A DNA stretch of 64,000 bases from Oscillospiraceae bacterium (GCA_025757845.1 CP107211.1:2728001-2792000), one strand, 5' to 3'; positions 52,916 through 63,687 are shown, counted from the first letter of the stretch. The notes: generated by a model from the letters alone, not told the origin. Numbers and translations: made by a program.

Positions 52916-52944
52916 ATTTTACCACAGAAGCGGTTTTTTGTCAA
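52916..52944 (-). promoter_or_regulatory. rRNA operon promoter P2
   Basis: On the minus strand TTGACA (52944-52939), a 17-base spacer and TAAAAT (52921-52916) lie about 200 bases upstream of 16S. This is the nearer of two tandem promoters. Confidence 0.85.
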
Positions 52945-53098
52945 GCTCTTTTTTTCGAGGCTTTTGAATGTTCTGAACTTGGATCATTCTCAACATCTCA
53001 GTGTCAGCTGGTGTTTTTGAACGTCTATTGGTTCTTTTCAAAGGCTTCGTGCTGAGACTTCAGAAGTCATTCTTTGTCTCAGCGCTTGGCGCTCAAGT

Positions 53099-53127
53099 AT
53101 AATACCACACCCCGGCAGTCTTGTCAA
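53099..53127 (-). promoter_or_regulatory. rRNA operon promoter P1
   Basis: On the minus strand TTGACA (53127-53122), a 17-base spacer and TATTAT (53104-53099). It is 183 bases upstream of P2. The 52,721-53,297 region holds these two promoters, a leader with hairpins, and the divergent aroD promoter, and no gene. Confidence 0.85.
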
Positions 53128-53209
53128 CACTTTTTGACATCTTTTTTCCAATTTCTTTGCGCCGCAGAAAATCCCCCTGTTTTTCTCTTATTATAATAGC
53201 CGCCTTTTC

Positions 53210-53238
53210 TTGACAAGGCGGCGGGCAGAACGTATTAT
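53210..53238 (+). promoter_or_regulatory. Promoter of aroD
   Basis: TTGACA (53210-53215), a 17-base spacer and TATTAT (53233-53238), 59 bases before the aroD start. It is divergent from rRNA P1, whose -35 is 82 bases away. Confidence 0.85.
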
Positions 53239-53297
53239 GGAATCATTCCAGTATCCTGTATGAGATAGCTATACTTATTATATAAAGGAGAAACGCC

Positions 53298-54053
53298 ATG
53301 TCCTGTGTCGATATCCGCGGCTGCCGCATCGGGGAAGGTCGTCCCAAGGTCATTCTGCCCATCGTGGAGCGTGCCGAAGCTGCTATTCTGGAAAAGGCCG
53401 CGCAGTTTTCAACATTGCAAGCCGATTGTGTGGAATGGCGCGTGGACTATTTTGAAGGTGCCCGTGCCCCCGGTGCTGTTGCCCGCTGTCTGGCAAAGAT
53501 GCGGGTCGCCCTGAAGGACAAGCTGCTGCTCGTCACCATCCGCACGAAGGCAGAGGGCGGAGAACTCGCACTGCGTCACACGGAATACACCGATCTGCTC
53601 CACACGATCCTTGACACCGACTGTGCTGACCTCATCGACATCGAGTTCTTTCCGGCAGGGGATGACCTGCCCGCACTGATCGGAGACGCCCATACCGCCG
53701 GGGCTGCGGTGGTTTGCTCCAGCCATGACTTCCACAAGACGCCGCCGCGGGCCGAGCTGGTGCGCCGCATGATTGCCATGCAGCAGGCCGGGGCCGACCT
53801 GCCCAAGGTGGCGGTCATGCCTCAGAGCCGCATTGACGTGCTGGAGCTTTTGGCTGCCACTGCCGAGATGGCAGACCTTCACTCGGAAACGCCGGTCATC
53901 ACCATGAGTATGGGAGCTTTGGGCGCGGTGAGCCGTCTGGCTGGGGAGGCTTTCGGCTCTGCCATGACCTTTGCCAACCCCGGGCAGGCCAGTGCACCGG
54001 GGCAGGTATCGCTGGATATCGTAAATGAAGTGCTTGATGCACTGCATCTGTAA
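53298..54053 (+). CDS. aroD: Type I 3-dehydroquinate dehydratase
   Basis: 251-aa class I enzyme of the shikimate pathway. It dehydrates 3-dehydroquinate through a Schiff base: His143 (SSHDF) and Lys170 (LPKVAVMPQS) fall at the numbers known from the Salmonella enzyme. EWRVDYFE binds substrate and the TIRTKAEGG loop is present. ATG at 53298 with AAAGGAG upstream. It stands alone behind its own promoter. Confidence 0.95.
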   Translation: MSCVDIRGCRIGEGRPKVILPIVERAEAAILEKAAQFSTLQADCVEWRVDYFEGARAPGAVARCLAKMRVALKDKLLLVTIRTKAEGGELALRHTEYTDLLHTILDTDCADLIDIEFFPAGDDLPALIGDAHTAGAAVVCSSHDFHKTPPRAELVRRMIAMQQAGADLPKVAVMPQSRIDVLELLAATAEMADLHSETPVITMSMGALGAVSRLAGEAFGSAMTFANPGQASAPGQVSLDIVNEVLDALHL

Positions 54054-54085
54054 CCAACAAATCGGAAGTTGTGGAGGAAACAAAC

Positions 54086-54256
54086 GTGGAAGATAATAAA
54101 TCAACGAATGTCAAGAAAACGGTAAAATCAGGAATAACTTTTGGAAGTGCATTAGCTATGGTTATTAGTTATACAACGTGGAAGTCTGTCGGTTGGGCGA
54201 TTTTTCATGGATTACTTAGCTGGGTATATGTCATATATTTCCTTTTGCGTTACTAA
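54086..54256 (+). CDS. Small AT-rich membrane protein, 56 aa
   Basis: GTG at 54086 with GGAGG 8 bases upstream; a GTG at 54071 is in the same frame but has no good site. Residues 1-15 are polar (EDNKSTNVKKTVKSG), followed by two hydrophobic stretches (FGSALAMVISY and FHGLLSWVYVIYFLL). Codon use is AT-rich (AAA, ATA, TTA), unlike aroD upstream. It is 32 bases after the aroD stop, so likely read from the same transcript. It might be acquired or a small toxin-like or regulatory membrane peptide; nothing in the sequence decides. Confidence 0.5.
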   Translation: MEDNKSTNVKKTVKSGITFGSALAMVISYTTWKSVGWAIFHGLLSWVYVIYFLLRY

Positions 54257-54284
54257 ATTCCAGTTTGTCGCACATCCTGCCTAA

Positions 54285-54340
54285 AACATAAACCGGAACG
54301 ATCTTCCCTTTTTCGGGTGGATCGTTCCGGTTTTTATGTT
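54285..54340. terminator. Bidirectional terminator between aroD unit and icd
   Basis: ACATAAACCGGAACGATC pairs with GATCGTTCCGGTTTTTATGT around a 16-base loop, with A and T runs on either side. Confidence 0.88.
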
Positions 54341-54355
54341 ATATTGAAAATCGTT

Positions 54356-55567
54356 TTACGCCAGCTTGGCTTCCAGACGCTCCCGGATGGCTTTGATGAA
54401 GCCCTCGCTGTCCACGGGAGTGGGGGTGATGCCTTCGGCCAGGCCGCACAGGTCCTTGGTCATGATGCCATCGTTCAGGGTCTGCAGGCTGGCAGCTTCC
54501 AGTGCCTCGCCGAACTTCACCAGCTCCGGCAGATCATCCAGCTCACCGCGCTTCTTGAGTGCGCCGGACCATGCAAAGATGGTGGCCATGGGGTTGGTGG
54601 AGGTCTTTTCGCCCTTCAGATACTTATAGTAATGGCGGGTCACGGTGCCGTGCGCAGCCTCGTACTCGTATTTGCCGTCCGGGCTCACCAGCACGCTGGT
54701 CATCATGGCCAGCGAACCAAAAGCGGTGGACACCATATCGCTCATCACATCGCCGTCGTAGTTCTTGCAGGCCCAGACAAAACCGCCCTCGCTGCGGATG
54801 ACGCGGGCCACGATGTCGTCGATGAGGCTGTAGAAGTAGGTAATGCCGGCAGCCTCAAATTTTGCCTTGTATTCGGCGTCGTACACCTCCTGGAAGATAT
54901 CCTTGAAGGTGTGGTCGTACTTTTTGGAGATGGTATCCTTGGCGCCGAACCACAGATCCTGCTTCACATCCAGTGCGTAGTTGAAGCAGCTGCGGGCAAA
55001 GCTGCGGATGGAATCGTCCTTGTTGTACTGGCCCTGCAGCACACCGGGACCCTCAAAATTGAACACGGTGGCACGCTGCTCGGTGCCGTCGGCACCGGTG
55101 AACAGCAGCTCTGCCTTACCGGCACCGGGGATGCGGAACTCCGTGCACTTGTACACGTCACCATAGGCATGGCGGGCGATGGTGATGGGCTTTTTCCAGT
55201 TCTTGACCACCGGCTTGATGCTGTCGATCATGATGGGGGCACGGAACACGGTGCCGTCCAGCACGGCGCGGATGGTACCGTTGGGGCTCTTCCACATCTC
55301 GTGCAGCTTGTACTCGTCCATGCGCTGGGCATTGGGGGTGATGGTGGCGCACTTGACCGACACGCCATACTTCTTGTTGGCAAGAGCAGCGTCCATGGTC
55401 ACCTGGTCGCCGGTGGCATCGCGGTTGGGCAGGCCAAGGTCATAGTATTCGGTCTTGAGGTCCACAAACGGAAGGATCAGTTCGTCCTTGATCATCTTCC
55501 ACAGGATGCGGGTCATCTCGTCGCCGTCCATCTCGACGAGGGGCGTGGTCATTTTGATCTTTTCCAT
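54356..55567 (-). CDS. icd: NADP-dependent isocitrate dehydrogenase (eukaryotic-type subfamily)
   Basis: 403-aa enzyme; ATG 55567 ([28 protein letters not shown]). It converts isocitrate to 2-oxoglutarate with NADP. The sequence follows the type II family seen in mitochondria and many anaerobes: [44 protein letters not shown] and [24 protein letters not shown]. Full length. The product may supply glutamate precursors in an organism with an incomplete TCA cycle. Confidence 0.95.
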   Translation of the reverse strand: MEKIKMTTPLVEMDGDEMTRILWKMIKDELILPFVDLKTEYYDLGLPNRDATGDQVTMDAALANKKYGVSVKCATITPNAQRMDEYKLHEMWKSPNGTIRAVLDGTVFRAPIMIDSIKPVVKNWKKPITIARHAYGDVYKCTEFRIPGAGKAELLFTGADGTEQRATVFNFEGPGVLQGQYNKDDSIRSFARSCFNYALDVKQDLWFGAKDTISKKYDHTFKDIFQEVYDAEYKAKFEAAGITYFYSLIDDIVARVIRSEGGFVWACKNYDGDVMSDMVSTAFGSLAMMTSVLVSPDGKYEYEAAHGTVTRHYYKYLKGEKTSTNPMATIFAWSGALKKRGELDDLPELVKFGEALEAASLQTLNDGIMTKDLCGLAEGITPTPVDSEGFIKAIRERLEAKLA

Positions 55568-55644
55568 AGCAGGGTTCCCTTTCCTCTCTGATGGTTTTTC
55601 TATCCTCAACCACGCGCCGCCATGCGCCGCGTGGGCGGGCAGGT

Positions 55645-56832
55645 TTACTTGCGGTAAGCGGCCGCCAGCTTTTCCAAAGCCGGCAGGCTGCGCTTTACTT
55701 TTTCGGTGTCGATACAGTAGGCAAGGCGCACATAGCCCTTGACGCCAAAGGTATCGCTGGGCACCAGCAGCAGGTCGAACTCCCGGGCCTTCAGGCAGAA
55801 GGCATTGGCGTCCTCCTCCAGGGCCTTGGGGAAGATGTAGAAGGTGCCGCCGGGGCGCTCCACCTCAAAACCCAGCGCGGTGAGCTTATCGTACAGCAGG
55901 TTCATGTTGGTCTCGTAGACGCTCAGGTCGCTGGTGACCTCCTGGCAGCGGCCCACGGCCCGCTGGATGATGCTGGGCGGGCAGTTGTGGCCGGTAAAAC
56001 GGGAGATCTGGGCCATCATATCCACCAGAATGTCCTCCCCCTCACAGCCCGGGCGCACGGCCACATAGCCAAGGCGCTCGCCGGGCAGGCTCAGGCTCTT
56101 GGAGTAGGAGAAGCATGTGAGAGTGTGGGGATAGAAGGCCGCCGGGTAGGGCACCTTCTTGCCGTCAAAGGCGATATCCCGGTAGGGCTCATCGCTCACA
56201 AGGAAGATGTTGTGGCCAAAGGCCTTGCTCTTCTCGGTCAGGATGTCGGCCATCCGGGTAAGGGTCTGGGCCGAATAGACCACACCGGTGGGATTGTTGG
56301 GGGTATTGATGAGCACACAGGTGGTCTTTTCGCCGATCATCTGCTCAAAGGCATCCAGATTGGGCTGGAAGGTGGGTGCCTGCGGGGGAACGACCCGCAG
56401 CACTGCGCCCGTGCCCGCCACATAGGGGCCGTACTCCGGGAAGTAGGGCGCAAAAGTCAGCACCTCATCACCGGGCTGGGTGACGGCACGGATGGCATGG
56501 GCAATCGCACCGGCAGCACCGGTGGTGGGGAAGATGTGCTTCTGCTCATAGGGCAGGCCGAAGGTCTTTGCCAGATGGGCCGCCACGTCGGCGCGGAAGC
56601 CGGGGTCGCCCTGGCTGGGGCAGTAGCCGTGCAGGTTCACCGGTTCCTCGTTGGCCAGCAGGTCCTGCATGGCGGCGGTAAATTCCGGCGGGCAGGGCAC
56701 GCTGGGGTTGCCCAGCGAGTAATCGAACACATTCTCGTAGCCGATCTCGGCGGCACGTTTTTTTCCGTACATGAAAGTCTCGCGGATCACGCTCTTGTTG
56801 CCGAGCATGGCGCGGTAGATCTCATTCAGCAT
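55645..56832 (-). CDS. PLP-dependent aminotransferase class I/II
   Basis: 395-aa fold-type I enzyme. The PLP lysine is Lys245 in [16 protein letters not shown]. Asn180 (NTPNNPTG) and Asp214 (VSDEPYRD) bind the cofactor, and RLAYCID at the end is the substrate-carboxylate arginine. It probably uses aspartate or an aromatic or branched amino acid; the family cannot be told apart by eye. Gap to the CDF gene is 17 bases and to icd 77 bases. Confidence 0.92.
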   Translation of the reverse strand: MLNEIYRAMLGNKSVIRETFMYGKKRAAEIGYENVFDYSLGNPSVPCPPEFTAAMQDLLANEEPVNLHGYCPSQGDPGFRADVAAHLAKTFGLPYEQKHIFPTTGAAGAIAHAIRAVTQPGDEVLTFAPYFPEYGPYVAGTGAVLRVVPPQAPTFQPNLDAFEQMIGEKTTCVLINTPNNPTGVVYSAQTLTRMADILTEKSKAFGHNIFLVSDEPYRDIAFDGKKVPYPAAFYPHTLTCFSYSKSLSLPGERLGYVAVRPGCEGEDILVDMMAQISRFTGHNCPPSIIQRAVGRCQEVTSDLSVYETNMNLLYDKLTALGFEVERPGGTFYIFPKALEEDANAFCLKAREFDLLLVPSDTFGVKGYVRLAYCIDTEKVKRSLPALEKLAAAYRK

Positions 56833-56849
56833 AATACTTCCCCCTGGAT

Positions 56850-58034
56850 TTATGATTGATGTGCCGCCGTATAGCTCTGCTCCACCTTGATGATGCAGTT
56901 ATAGGTGGGGTCCTGTTCCTTGATGAACTGCTCCATCTGGGTCAGCAGCTCCACCTTGTCCCCGGCATAGCCCGCCGGGAGCACCAGATCAAAAAGCACA
57001 TTCGTGTGGGTCTTGCCCGGCACGATGCGCAGATCGTGCAGTGACAGGGCCGGGTCCAGCTGGCGGAGTTTTTCGGTCAGACGGGTGCGCAGCACCCCCA
57101 CCGCAGCATTCGAGGTCACGATGGGATCGTAGTGGATGGTGACCATGAGATGGTCATTCTTCATAAAATTCCGTTCGATGTTGTCGATCAGGTCGTGGGC
57201 GTCCAACGGATCCTGCTCGGCAGGCAGTTCCACATGCAGCGAGGCAAACTGGTGCCCCGGGCCGTAGTCGTGCACCATCAGGTCATGCATGCCCAGCACG
57301 CCGGGGTAGCTCATCACAGTCTGCTCGATGTGATCCACCAGGTCATCGCTGGGGCGTTCGCCCAGCAGCGGGCTGAGGGTGTCCATCACCAGACCCCAGC
57401 CGGAGATCAGAATGAACACGGCCACGCCCACACCCATCAGACCATCCAGAATGTTCCAGCCGGTCAGGTGGCACAGAATGGTGGCAATGAGCACCGCACC
57501 GGTGCTCAGCACATCGTTGCGGCTGTCTGCCGCCGTGGCAATGAGGGTCTCGGAACCGATGGTGCGGCCGACGGTGCGGTTGAAACCGCTCATCCACAGC
57601 TTGACCAGAATGGAAGCGACCAGCACGGCAACGGTCAGCAGACTGAACTGCACCGCTGTGGGATGCAGCACCTTGACCACCGACTCCTTCAGCAGGGAAA
57701 AGCCAATGCCCAGCACCGTCACGCTGACCACCAGCCCGGCCAGATACTCATACCGGGCATGGCCGAAGGGATGTTCCGCGTCCGGTGCTCTGGACGCCAG
57801 CTTGAACCCCACCAGACTGACGATATTGGACGATGCATCCGACAGGTTGTTCAGGGCATCGGCCATGATGGCGATGGAACCGAACAGCGTGCCCACGGCG
57901 AGCTTGCCCAGGCAGAGCAGAACATTGCACACCATGCCCACGATGCTGGCCAGATTGCCATAGGCGGCCCGGGTGTGCGGGTCCTGCGGATTGTCGGGGT
58001 GACGGATAAACAGACGGATCAACAACTGCGTCAT
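56850..58034 (-). CDS. Cation diffusion facilitator, manganese-type signature
   Basis: 394-aa CDF exporter with six helices and a C-terminal cytoplasmic metal-sensing domain (MVHDYGPGHQFASLHVELPAEQ). TM2 has NNLSD (ADALNNLSDASSN) and TM5 has DSRND (AADSRNDVLST). The NxxxD plus DxxxD pair is the pattern described for Mn-type CDFs, whereas Zn-type have HxxxD. So manganese (or iron) export is likelier than zinc. The HPFGHARYEYLAG block is conserved. It may share a transcript with the aminotransferase. Confidence 0.88.
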   Translation of the reverse strand: MTQLLIRLFIRHPDNPQDPHTRAAYGNLASIVGMVCNVLLCLGKLAVGTLFGSIAIMADALNNLSDASSNIVSLVGFKLASRAPDAEHPFGHARYEYLAGLVVSVTVLGIGFSLLKESVVKVLHPTAVQFSLLTVAVLVASILVKLWMSGFNRTVGRTIGSETLIATAADSRNDVLSTGAVLIATILCHLTGWNILDGLMGVGVAVFILISGWGLVMDTLSPLLGERPSDDLVDHIEQTVMSYPGVLGMHDLMVHDYGPGHQFASLHVELPAEQDPLDAHDLIDNIERNFMKNDHLMVTIHYDPIVTSNAAVGVLRTRLTEKLRQLDPALSLHDLRIVPGKTHTNVLFDLVLPAGYAGDKVELLTQMEQFIKEQDPTYNCIIKVEQSYTAAHQS

Positions 58035-58140
58035 AAAAAACCTCCCGGGCAGCGCTGGCAGCCTGCATACCCAATGTCCCTAGTATAGCATTTTGCTTTA
58101 TGGTTTTAAAGTGGTTTCCGGAAAACTTTGCCCGGTATAC

Positions 58141-58176
58141 AAAGACCCCGGCGGGGTGTGTGCCCTGCCGGGGTCG
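58141..58176 (-). terminator. Terminator of ptsI
   Basis: On the minus strand GACCCCGGCAGGG pairs with CCCCGCCGGGGTC around a short loop, followed by TTTGT, 20-60 bases after the ptsI stop. Confidence 0.82.
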
Positions 58177-58198
58177 ATTTTGCAAATAAGGGCCCGCC

Positions 58199-59839
<1,641 letters not shown>

Positions 59840-59869
59840 CGCTCATTCTCCTTCTTACTCATCCATTTC

Positions 59870-59903
59870 AAAAAAGCCCCCGCAGATCACTCCGCGAGGG
59901 CTG
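59870..59903 (-). terminator. Hairpin between ptsH and ptsI
   Basis: On the minus strand AGCCCTCGC and GCGGGGGCT pair around a 10-base loop and are followed by a T-run. It lies after the ptsH stop and before ptsI, so it should make HPr more abundant than enzyme I by partial termination. Confidence 0.75.
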
Positions 59904-59919
59904 TGGCATCACGGCGGGA

Positions 59920-60177
59920 TCAGACGTTCTCGGTCAGGAACTTCTGAATTGCTGCAGCGGCTGCCTCTTCATCGTCGCCTTCTACCTTGATGGTGATGGT
60001 CTCGCCCTGCTTGACGCCCATGCCCATCAGAGCCATCAGCTTGCGCATGTCGCAGCTCTTGCCGTCCTTCTCGAGGGTGGCGGTGCTGGCAAAGCCCTTC
60101 ACGGTCTTGACGAGCAGGCCGGCCGGACGAGCGTGGATGCCGCAGGCATCCTTAACGGTATACTGGAATTCCTTCAT
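59920..60177 (-). CDS. ptsH: Phosphocarrier protein HPr with Lys at position 46
   Basis: 85-aa HPr; ATG 60177 (MKEFQYTVKDACGIHARPAG) behind AAGGAG. His15 carries phosphate from enzyme I and Arg17 is conserved. In Firmicutes Ser46 is normally phosphorylated by HPr kinase for catabolite repression. Here the aligned position reads Lys46 within CDMRKLMALMGMG. The neighbouring Ser41 is not in that site. This HPr should be blind to HPr kinase. No PTS permease is nearby. Confidence 0.95.
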   Translation of the reverse strand: MKEFQYTVKDACGIHARPAGLLVKTVKGFASTATLEKDGKSCDMRKLMALMGMGVKQGETITIKVEGDDEEAAAAAIQKFLTENV

Positions 60178-60267
60178 AATCATTTTCTCCTTACTTGATT
60201 TTCCTGTGCCCGGCGCTGCAAACTCCAGCACATGGGGCGTAAAAATACAGGAAAAGTTTATACATCT

Positions 60268-60296
60268 ATTATAAACCCTGCACCATCTTTTTGCAC
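60268..60296 (-). promoter_or_regulatory. Promoter of ptsH
   Basis: On the minus strand GTGCAA (60296-60291), 17 bases and TATAAT (60273-60268), about 90 bases before the ptsH start. The -10 is perfect and the -35 weak. The 60,178-60,486 spacer holds this promoter, an AT-rich stretch and the terminator of the next unit. Confidence 0.65.
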
Positions 60297-60430
60297 CGTT
60301 CTATATTGCTGATTTTTGCGGCAAAATTTTGGTAGTTTTGAACATACAAAAGCTCCAAAAATGCTCATTTTTTACATTTTTTCATTTTTGTTTGCAAAAT
60401 TTATGCATTCTGCGACCCAATTTTCCATGC

Positions 60431-60466
60431 AAAACCGGTCGTTCGTTCCGGGACCGTACCGGTTTT
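60431..60466 (-). terminator. Terminator after the DUF4830 gene
   Basis: On the minus strand AAAACCGGT and ACCGGTTTT form a 9-bp stem with an 18-base loop and end in TTTTGC, 20-55 bases past the stop. Confidence 0.65.
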
Positions 60467-60486
60467 GCCGGGAGTTCCGGCCCGCA

Positions 60487-61200
60487 TCACTCCACGGGGT
60501 AGCCTTCGGCGTCCAGCGGCAGGGACGCATAATCCACCGCCTGGGCCTGCTCTCCGGCCTCCCCGGAAGTCTGCTGCGCCGCGTCGCCGGTCAGTTCTTC
60601 GTCATGGCGCTCGCCCCAGTCGCCGCTGTAGTCCTCCCCGGAAGTCTGCTGCGCGTCCAGTTCCTCGTCGTGCCGTTCGCCCCAGTCCCCGCTGTAGTCC
60701 TCGCCGGAAGTCTGCTGGGCTTCGGCCATGGCCGTCTGCAGGTCCTTCAGACCCACCACCACGCCGGAGGGCCGCTCCAGCAGGTAGGCTCCCACAGCCT
60801 TTTTGCGCCACACCAGCAACACCCCGTAGCGGCTGGTCTCGCCGCTGCTGGCCGCCGGGATCAGGGCCGTCCATTTTTCCACCGTTTTGCCCTTGCAGCG
60901 GGTCAGATCCATGCCGCTCTGCTGCACCACCCCATTGAAGGCGGAAAAGCTGTCGTCCCATTTGCGGGGGATCTTGACTTTGTCGGCGGTGATGGACGCA
61001 CCGTCCACCTCCAGCCCGTAGCCGGTGAACCAGGTCTGGATGTCCTGTGCGCTCTCGATCTTGTTTACCGACGCCGCAGCCGTCACCGTGCGGGTGCTGA
61101 TGTAGCGCCCCAGCAGCGCGCTGCACACCACCAGGGCACAGCACATGGCCCCCAGCCCCAGTTTTTTCAGGCTCGTTCTGCTCAACGTGATCACAAACAT
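60487..61200 (-). CDS. DUF4830-type membrane-anchored protein with tandem duplication
   Basis: 237-aa protein; ATG 61200 (MFVITLSRTSLKKLGLGAMCCALVVC) behind GGAGG. One N-terminal helix is followed by an extracellular domain (SAQDIQTWFTGYGLEVDGASITADK..., ERPSGVVVGLKDL) as in DUF4830 proteins of Clostridia. Near the end a 20-aa unit, AQQTSGEDYSGDWGERHDEE, occurs twice in tandem and its first 6 residues a third time. Function unknown; an envelope role is likely. Confidence 0.72.
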   Translation of the reverse strand: MFVITLSRTSLKKLGLGAMCCALVVCSALLGRYISTRTVTAAASVNKIESAQDIQTWFTGYGLEVDGASITADKVKIPRKWDDSFSAFNGVVQQSGMDLTRCKGKTVEKWTALIPAASSGETSRYGVLLVWRKKAVGAYLLERPSGVVVGLKDLQTAMAEAQQTSGEDYSGDWGERHDEELDAQQTSGEDYSGDWGERHDEELTGDAAQQTSGEAGEQAQAVDYASLPLDAEGYPVE

Positions 61201-61280
61201 ATCGCCCTGCCTCCCCAGCACCATTTTTGCGTTGCACACTCTGGAACCAGTGTATGCACCGCCCGGGGCCGGTATGCGGC

Positions 61281-61323
61281 AAAAAAAGGAGCCGCCGCAC
61301 GCTTTTTCCGTGCAGCAGCTCCC
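61281..61323 (-). terminator. Terminator after the HAD phosphatase gene
   Basis: On the minus strand GGAGCTGCTGCACG pairs with CGTGCGGCGGCTCC (two mismatches) around a short loop and is followed by TTTTTTT. Confidence 0.85.
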
Positions 61324-61331
61324 CTATGGGG

Positions 61332-62165
61332 TCAGTGTGCTTTTGTAAAATCCGCCGGGCAGACGCAGCCCTTTTGCCGCAACACCTGCTGCAGCACCCG
61401 GGCCACCCCGTATTCCGTGTTGGGCGGGGCCAGATACGGCACCCGGCTGCGCAGCTCCGGGCTGCCGTTTTCCATCAGGAAGCCGTAACCCACGGCCTCC
61501 AGCATCTCGATGTCGTTGTAGGTGTCGCCAAAGGCCATCATGGCACCGGATGGGATGTCCATCAGCCTGCTCAGGCGCTCCACAGCCTTCCCCTTGGTCA
61601 CGCCGGGGTTGGTCACGTCGATCCAGCATTTGCCGGACACCGCCACGGCCAGTTCCTGCCCGAAGCGGGGGCCGTAGACCTTCTCGTACACCTCCTGCGC
61701 ATTGTCCTGAGGCAGATAGATGGTAAACTTGTCCACTGCGGCGTCGATGGTGTACAGATCCGACACATAGGCAATGCGGTTGTAGAAGTTGCGGTATACG
61801 GCATCATAGCACCGGTCGCAGGGGCGCAGGTAGGCGTTCTCCAACCCGCAGACCACAAAGGAATCCCCGTTTTCCTCCGCGCAGGCCGTCAGCCGGTGCC
61901 AGACCTCCGGCTCCATGCGGGAGACGAACAGGTCTTTGCCGCGCCAGCGCACCGCGCCGCCGTTGTCGGCCACCAGAAGGGTCTGCTCCAGCACCGGAGC
62001 AAACATCTCTTCCAGCTTGTACAGCGGCCGCCCGCTGGCAGCCGCGAACAGGATATCCTGTCCGGCCAGCTCCTGCACAAGATGCAGAAAGTCCGGCGGC
62101 AGCTGACTGTGCCCGTCCAGCAGGGTCGCGTCCATGTCCGACGCGATCAGACGAATGCGGTCCAT
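61332..62165 (-). CDS. Cof-type HAD phosphatase
   Basis: 277-aa HAD family IIB phosphatase; ATG 62165 (MDRIRLIASDMDATLLDG) behind AGGAGG. Nucleophile Asp10 and acid Asp12 are in SDMDAT. The cap domain lies at residues about 80-190. Motif III Lys is in VTKGKAVERL and motif IV is GDTYNDIEML. Such enzymes act on sugar or nucleotide phosphates; the substrate cannot be read. It follows the lysozyme gene by 13 bases, so they are cotranscribed. Confidence 0.92.
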   Translation of the reverse strand: MDRIRLIASDMDATLLDGHSQLPPDFLHLVQELAGQDILFAAASGRPLYKLEEMFAPVLEQTLLVADNGGAVRWRGKDLFVSRMEPEVWHRLTACAEENGDSFVVCGLENAYLRPCDRCYDAVYRNFYNRIAYVSDLYTIDAAVDKFTIYLPQDNAQEVYEKVYGPRFGQELAVAVSGKCWIDVTNPGVTKGKAVERLSRLMDIPSGAMMAFGDTYNDIEMLEAVGYGFLMENGSPELRSRVPYLAPPNTEYGVARVLQQVLRQKGCVCPADFTKAH

Positions 62166-62178
62166 CGCGCTCCTCCTG

Positions 62179-63687
62179 TCATCCCATGTAGCTGATGTTG
62201 GCATCCAGCTCACCGCTGTAGCCATTGATGCGGGCCTTCTCGGTGCCCTGCCACATATCGCAGTCGATGGGGCTGCTGGACACGCCGTAATGGGCGTTCC
62301 AGATGGTGTACTTGCGCAGGGCGTCCAGGTCCACCCGCTTGCGGAACCAGGTGGTGGAAGCGTACACACCGGGCTTGTACCCCAGCGACTTGACTTCCTC
62401 GCAGAAGGCGATGGCACACTTGGTGCGGTCCTCCTTGCCCAGGCCATCGGCACGGCCGGTGCCGTTGGGAGAGGTGGAAGCTTCGGTGTCATAATAGATG
62501 GGGTAATCCAGCTTGCGGCCGTTCAGCGCCCAGTTGCAGCCCTGCGCTTCCTCGCGGGCCTCATCCTCGGTCACTGCCTGGGTGAAGAAATACACGCCCA
62601 CCTTCAGACCGGCGTTGCGGGCGTTGGTGAAGTGCTCCTCGAACATGGGATCCTTGACCAGGGTGCCGCTGGCACCGTAGCCGCGGTAGCCGATGCGGAT
62701 GATCACAAAGTTCACACCCGCCTTCTTGATCTTGTCCCAGTCGATGTTGGTCTGGTACTTGGACACGTCGATGCCGAAGTTCACATTCTTCTGCATCACG
62801 CCGTCGGCGTCAAAGTAATACAGCTTGCCGTCCACAGACTGGATGCCGGTGACCGGCTTATGGGTGGAGGCGCTGTAGTAATAGGTCTTGCCGTTCTTGG
62901 TCAGCCAGCCGGTGTATTCCTCCTGGTTGTCCTTTTTGCCGAACAGCCAGTTCCACAGCCAGCTGAAAAAGCCGTTCTCGTCGCTCAGGTCGATGCACTG
63001 TGCCTCGGCCTCATCCAACGCGCCCTCGTCCAGTGCCTTGCGGATCTGCTCGTCCGTCAACAGCATGGAACCCTCCGGCGTGCGGCCGGACAGGTCGTTC
63101 TCGGCGGCATCCGTTTCCTCCGGGGCGGCCAGCGGATCCTGTGCGGCCAGCTCCGGCGTTTCCTGTTGCAGGATCACCGGGCTGTTCTCCTGTGCGGTCT
63201 CTGCCGTTTCCGTGCTTTCCGTGGTGTCCGGCTCTGCGTCCTCCGCGCGGCCCGGCACCAGCGGGTCCGGTTCCTCTGCGGTGTCCTGTGCAGGCTCCGC
63301 CGGGTTCTCCGCTGCGGCGGGCTCTCCGCCCTGCTCTGCGGTCGTTTCAGACTCCGCGGTCTGTGCGGCAGGCTGCTCGGCGGCTTCCGGCTGTGCCTGT
63401 GCCGTGGGTCCTTCCGCCGTCCGGGGCTCTTCCGTGCTGTCCGCAGCGCATTTTTCCGAAGAAGCCGCCGACCCGGTTTGTTTCTTCCCGAAGAGCTTTG
63501 TTTTCTGCTCCGGTTCCGTCCCGCTCTGCTGCCGGACGATGGGCTGCACCGTCACAGCCCCCTGCAGGTTGGCCAGATTCATGGCCGCCCCCAGACCGCC
63601 GACGGCCAGCACCATGGCCATGGTAAAAACAGCCGCAGCCTTGCCCCAGCCGCGTGCCGAAGATCTGTTGTTCCAAATTCGTTTCAT
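62179..63687 (-). CDS. Exported GH25 lysozyme with cell-wall-binding repeats and acidic linker
   Basis: 502 aa from ATG 63687 (MKRIWNNRSSARGWGKAAAVFTMAMVL). A signal or anchor helix at residues 15-35 is followed by about 200 residues of low-complexity Glu/Ala/Pro/Thr linker (residues about 45-230). A wall-binding repeat pair (TGWLTKNGKTYYYS, TGIQSVDGKLYYFDADG) comes next. The GH25 muramidase domain starts FGIDVSKYQTNIDW and has the catalytic Asp-x-Glu in YYDTEAST. It should cut peptidoglycan at the cell surface. The start is uncertain by about 25 codons because the best binding site is not close. Confidence 0.86.
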   Translation of the reverse strand: MKRIWNNRSSARGWGKAAAVFTMAMVLAVGGLGAAMNLANLQGAVTVQPIVRQQSGTEPEQKTKLFGKKQTGSAASSEKCAADSTEEPRTAEGPTAQAQPEAAEQPAAQTAESETTAEQGGEPAAAENPAEPAQDTAEEPDPLVPGRAEDAEPDTTESTETAETAQENSPVILQQETPELAAQDPLAAPEETDAAENDLSGRTPEGSMLLTDEQIRKALDEGALDEAEAQCIDLSDENGFFSWLWNWLFGKKDNQEEYTGWLTKNGKTYYYSASTHKPVTGIQSVDGKLYYFDADGVMQKNVNFGIDVSKYQTNIDWDKIKKAGVNFVIIRIGYRGYGASGTLVKDPMFEEHFTNARNAGLKVGVYFFTQAVTEDEAREEAQGCNWALNGRKLDYPIYYDTEASTSPNGTGRADGLGKEDRTKCAIAFCEEVKSLGYKPGVYASTTWFRKRVDLDALRKYTIWNAHYGVSSSPIDCDMWQGTEKARINGYSGELDANISYMG

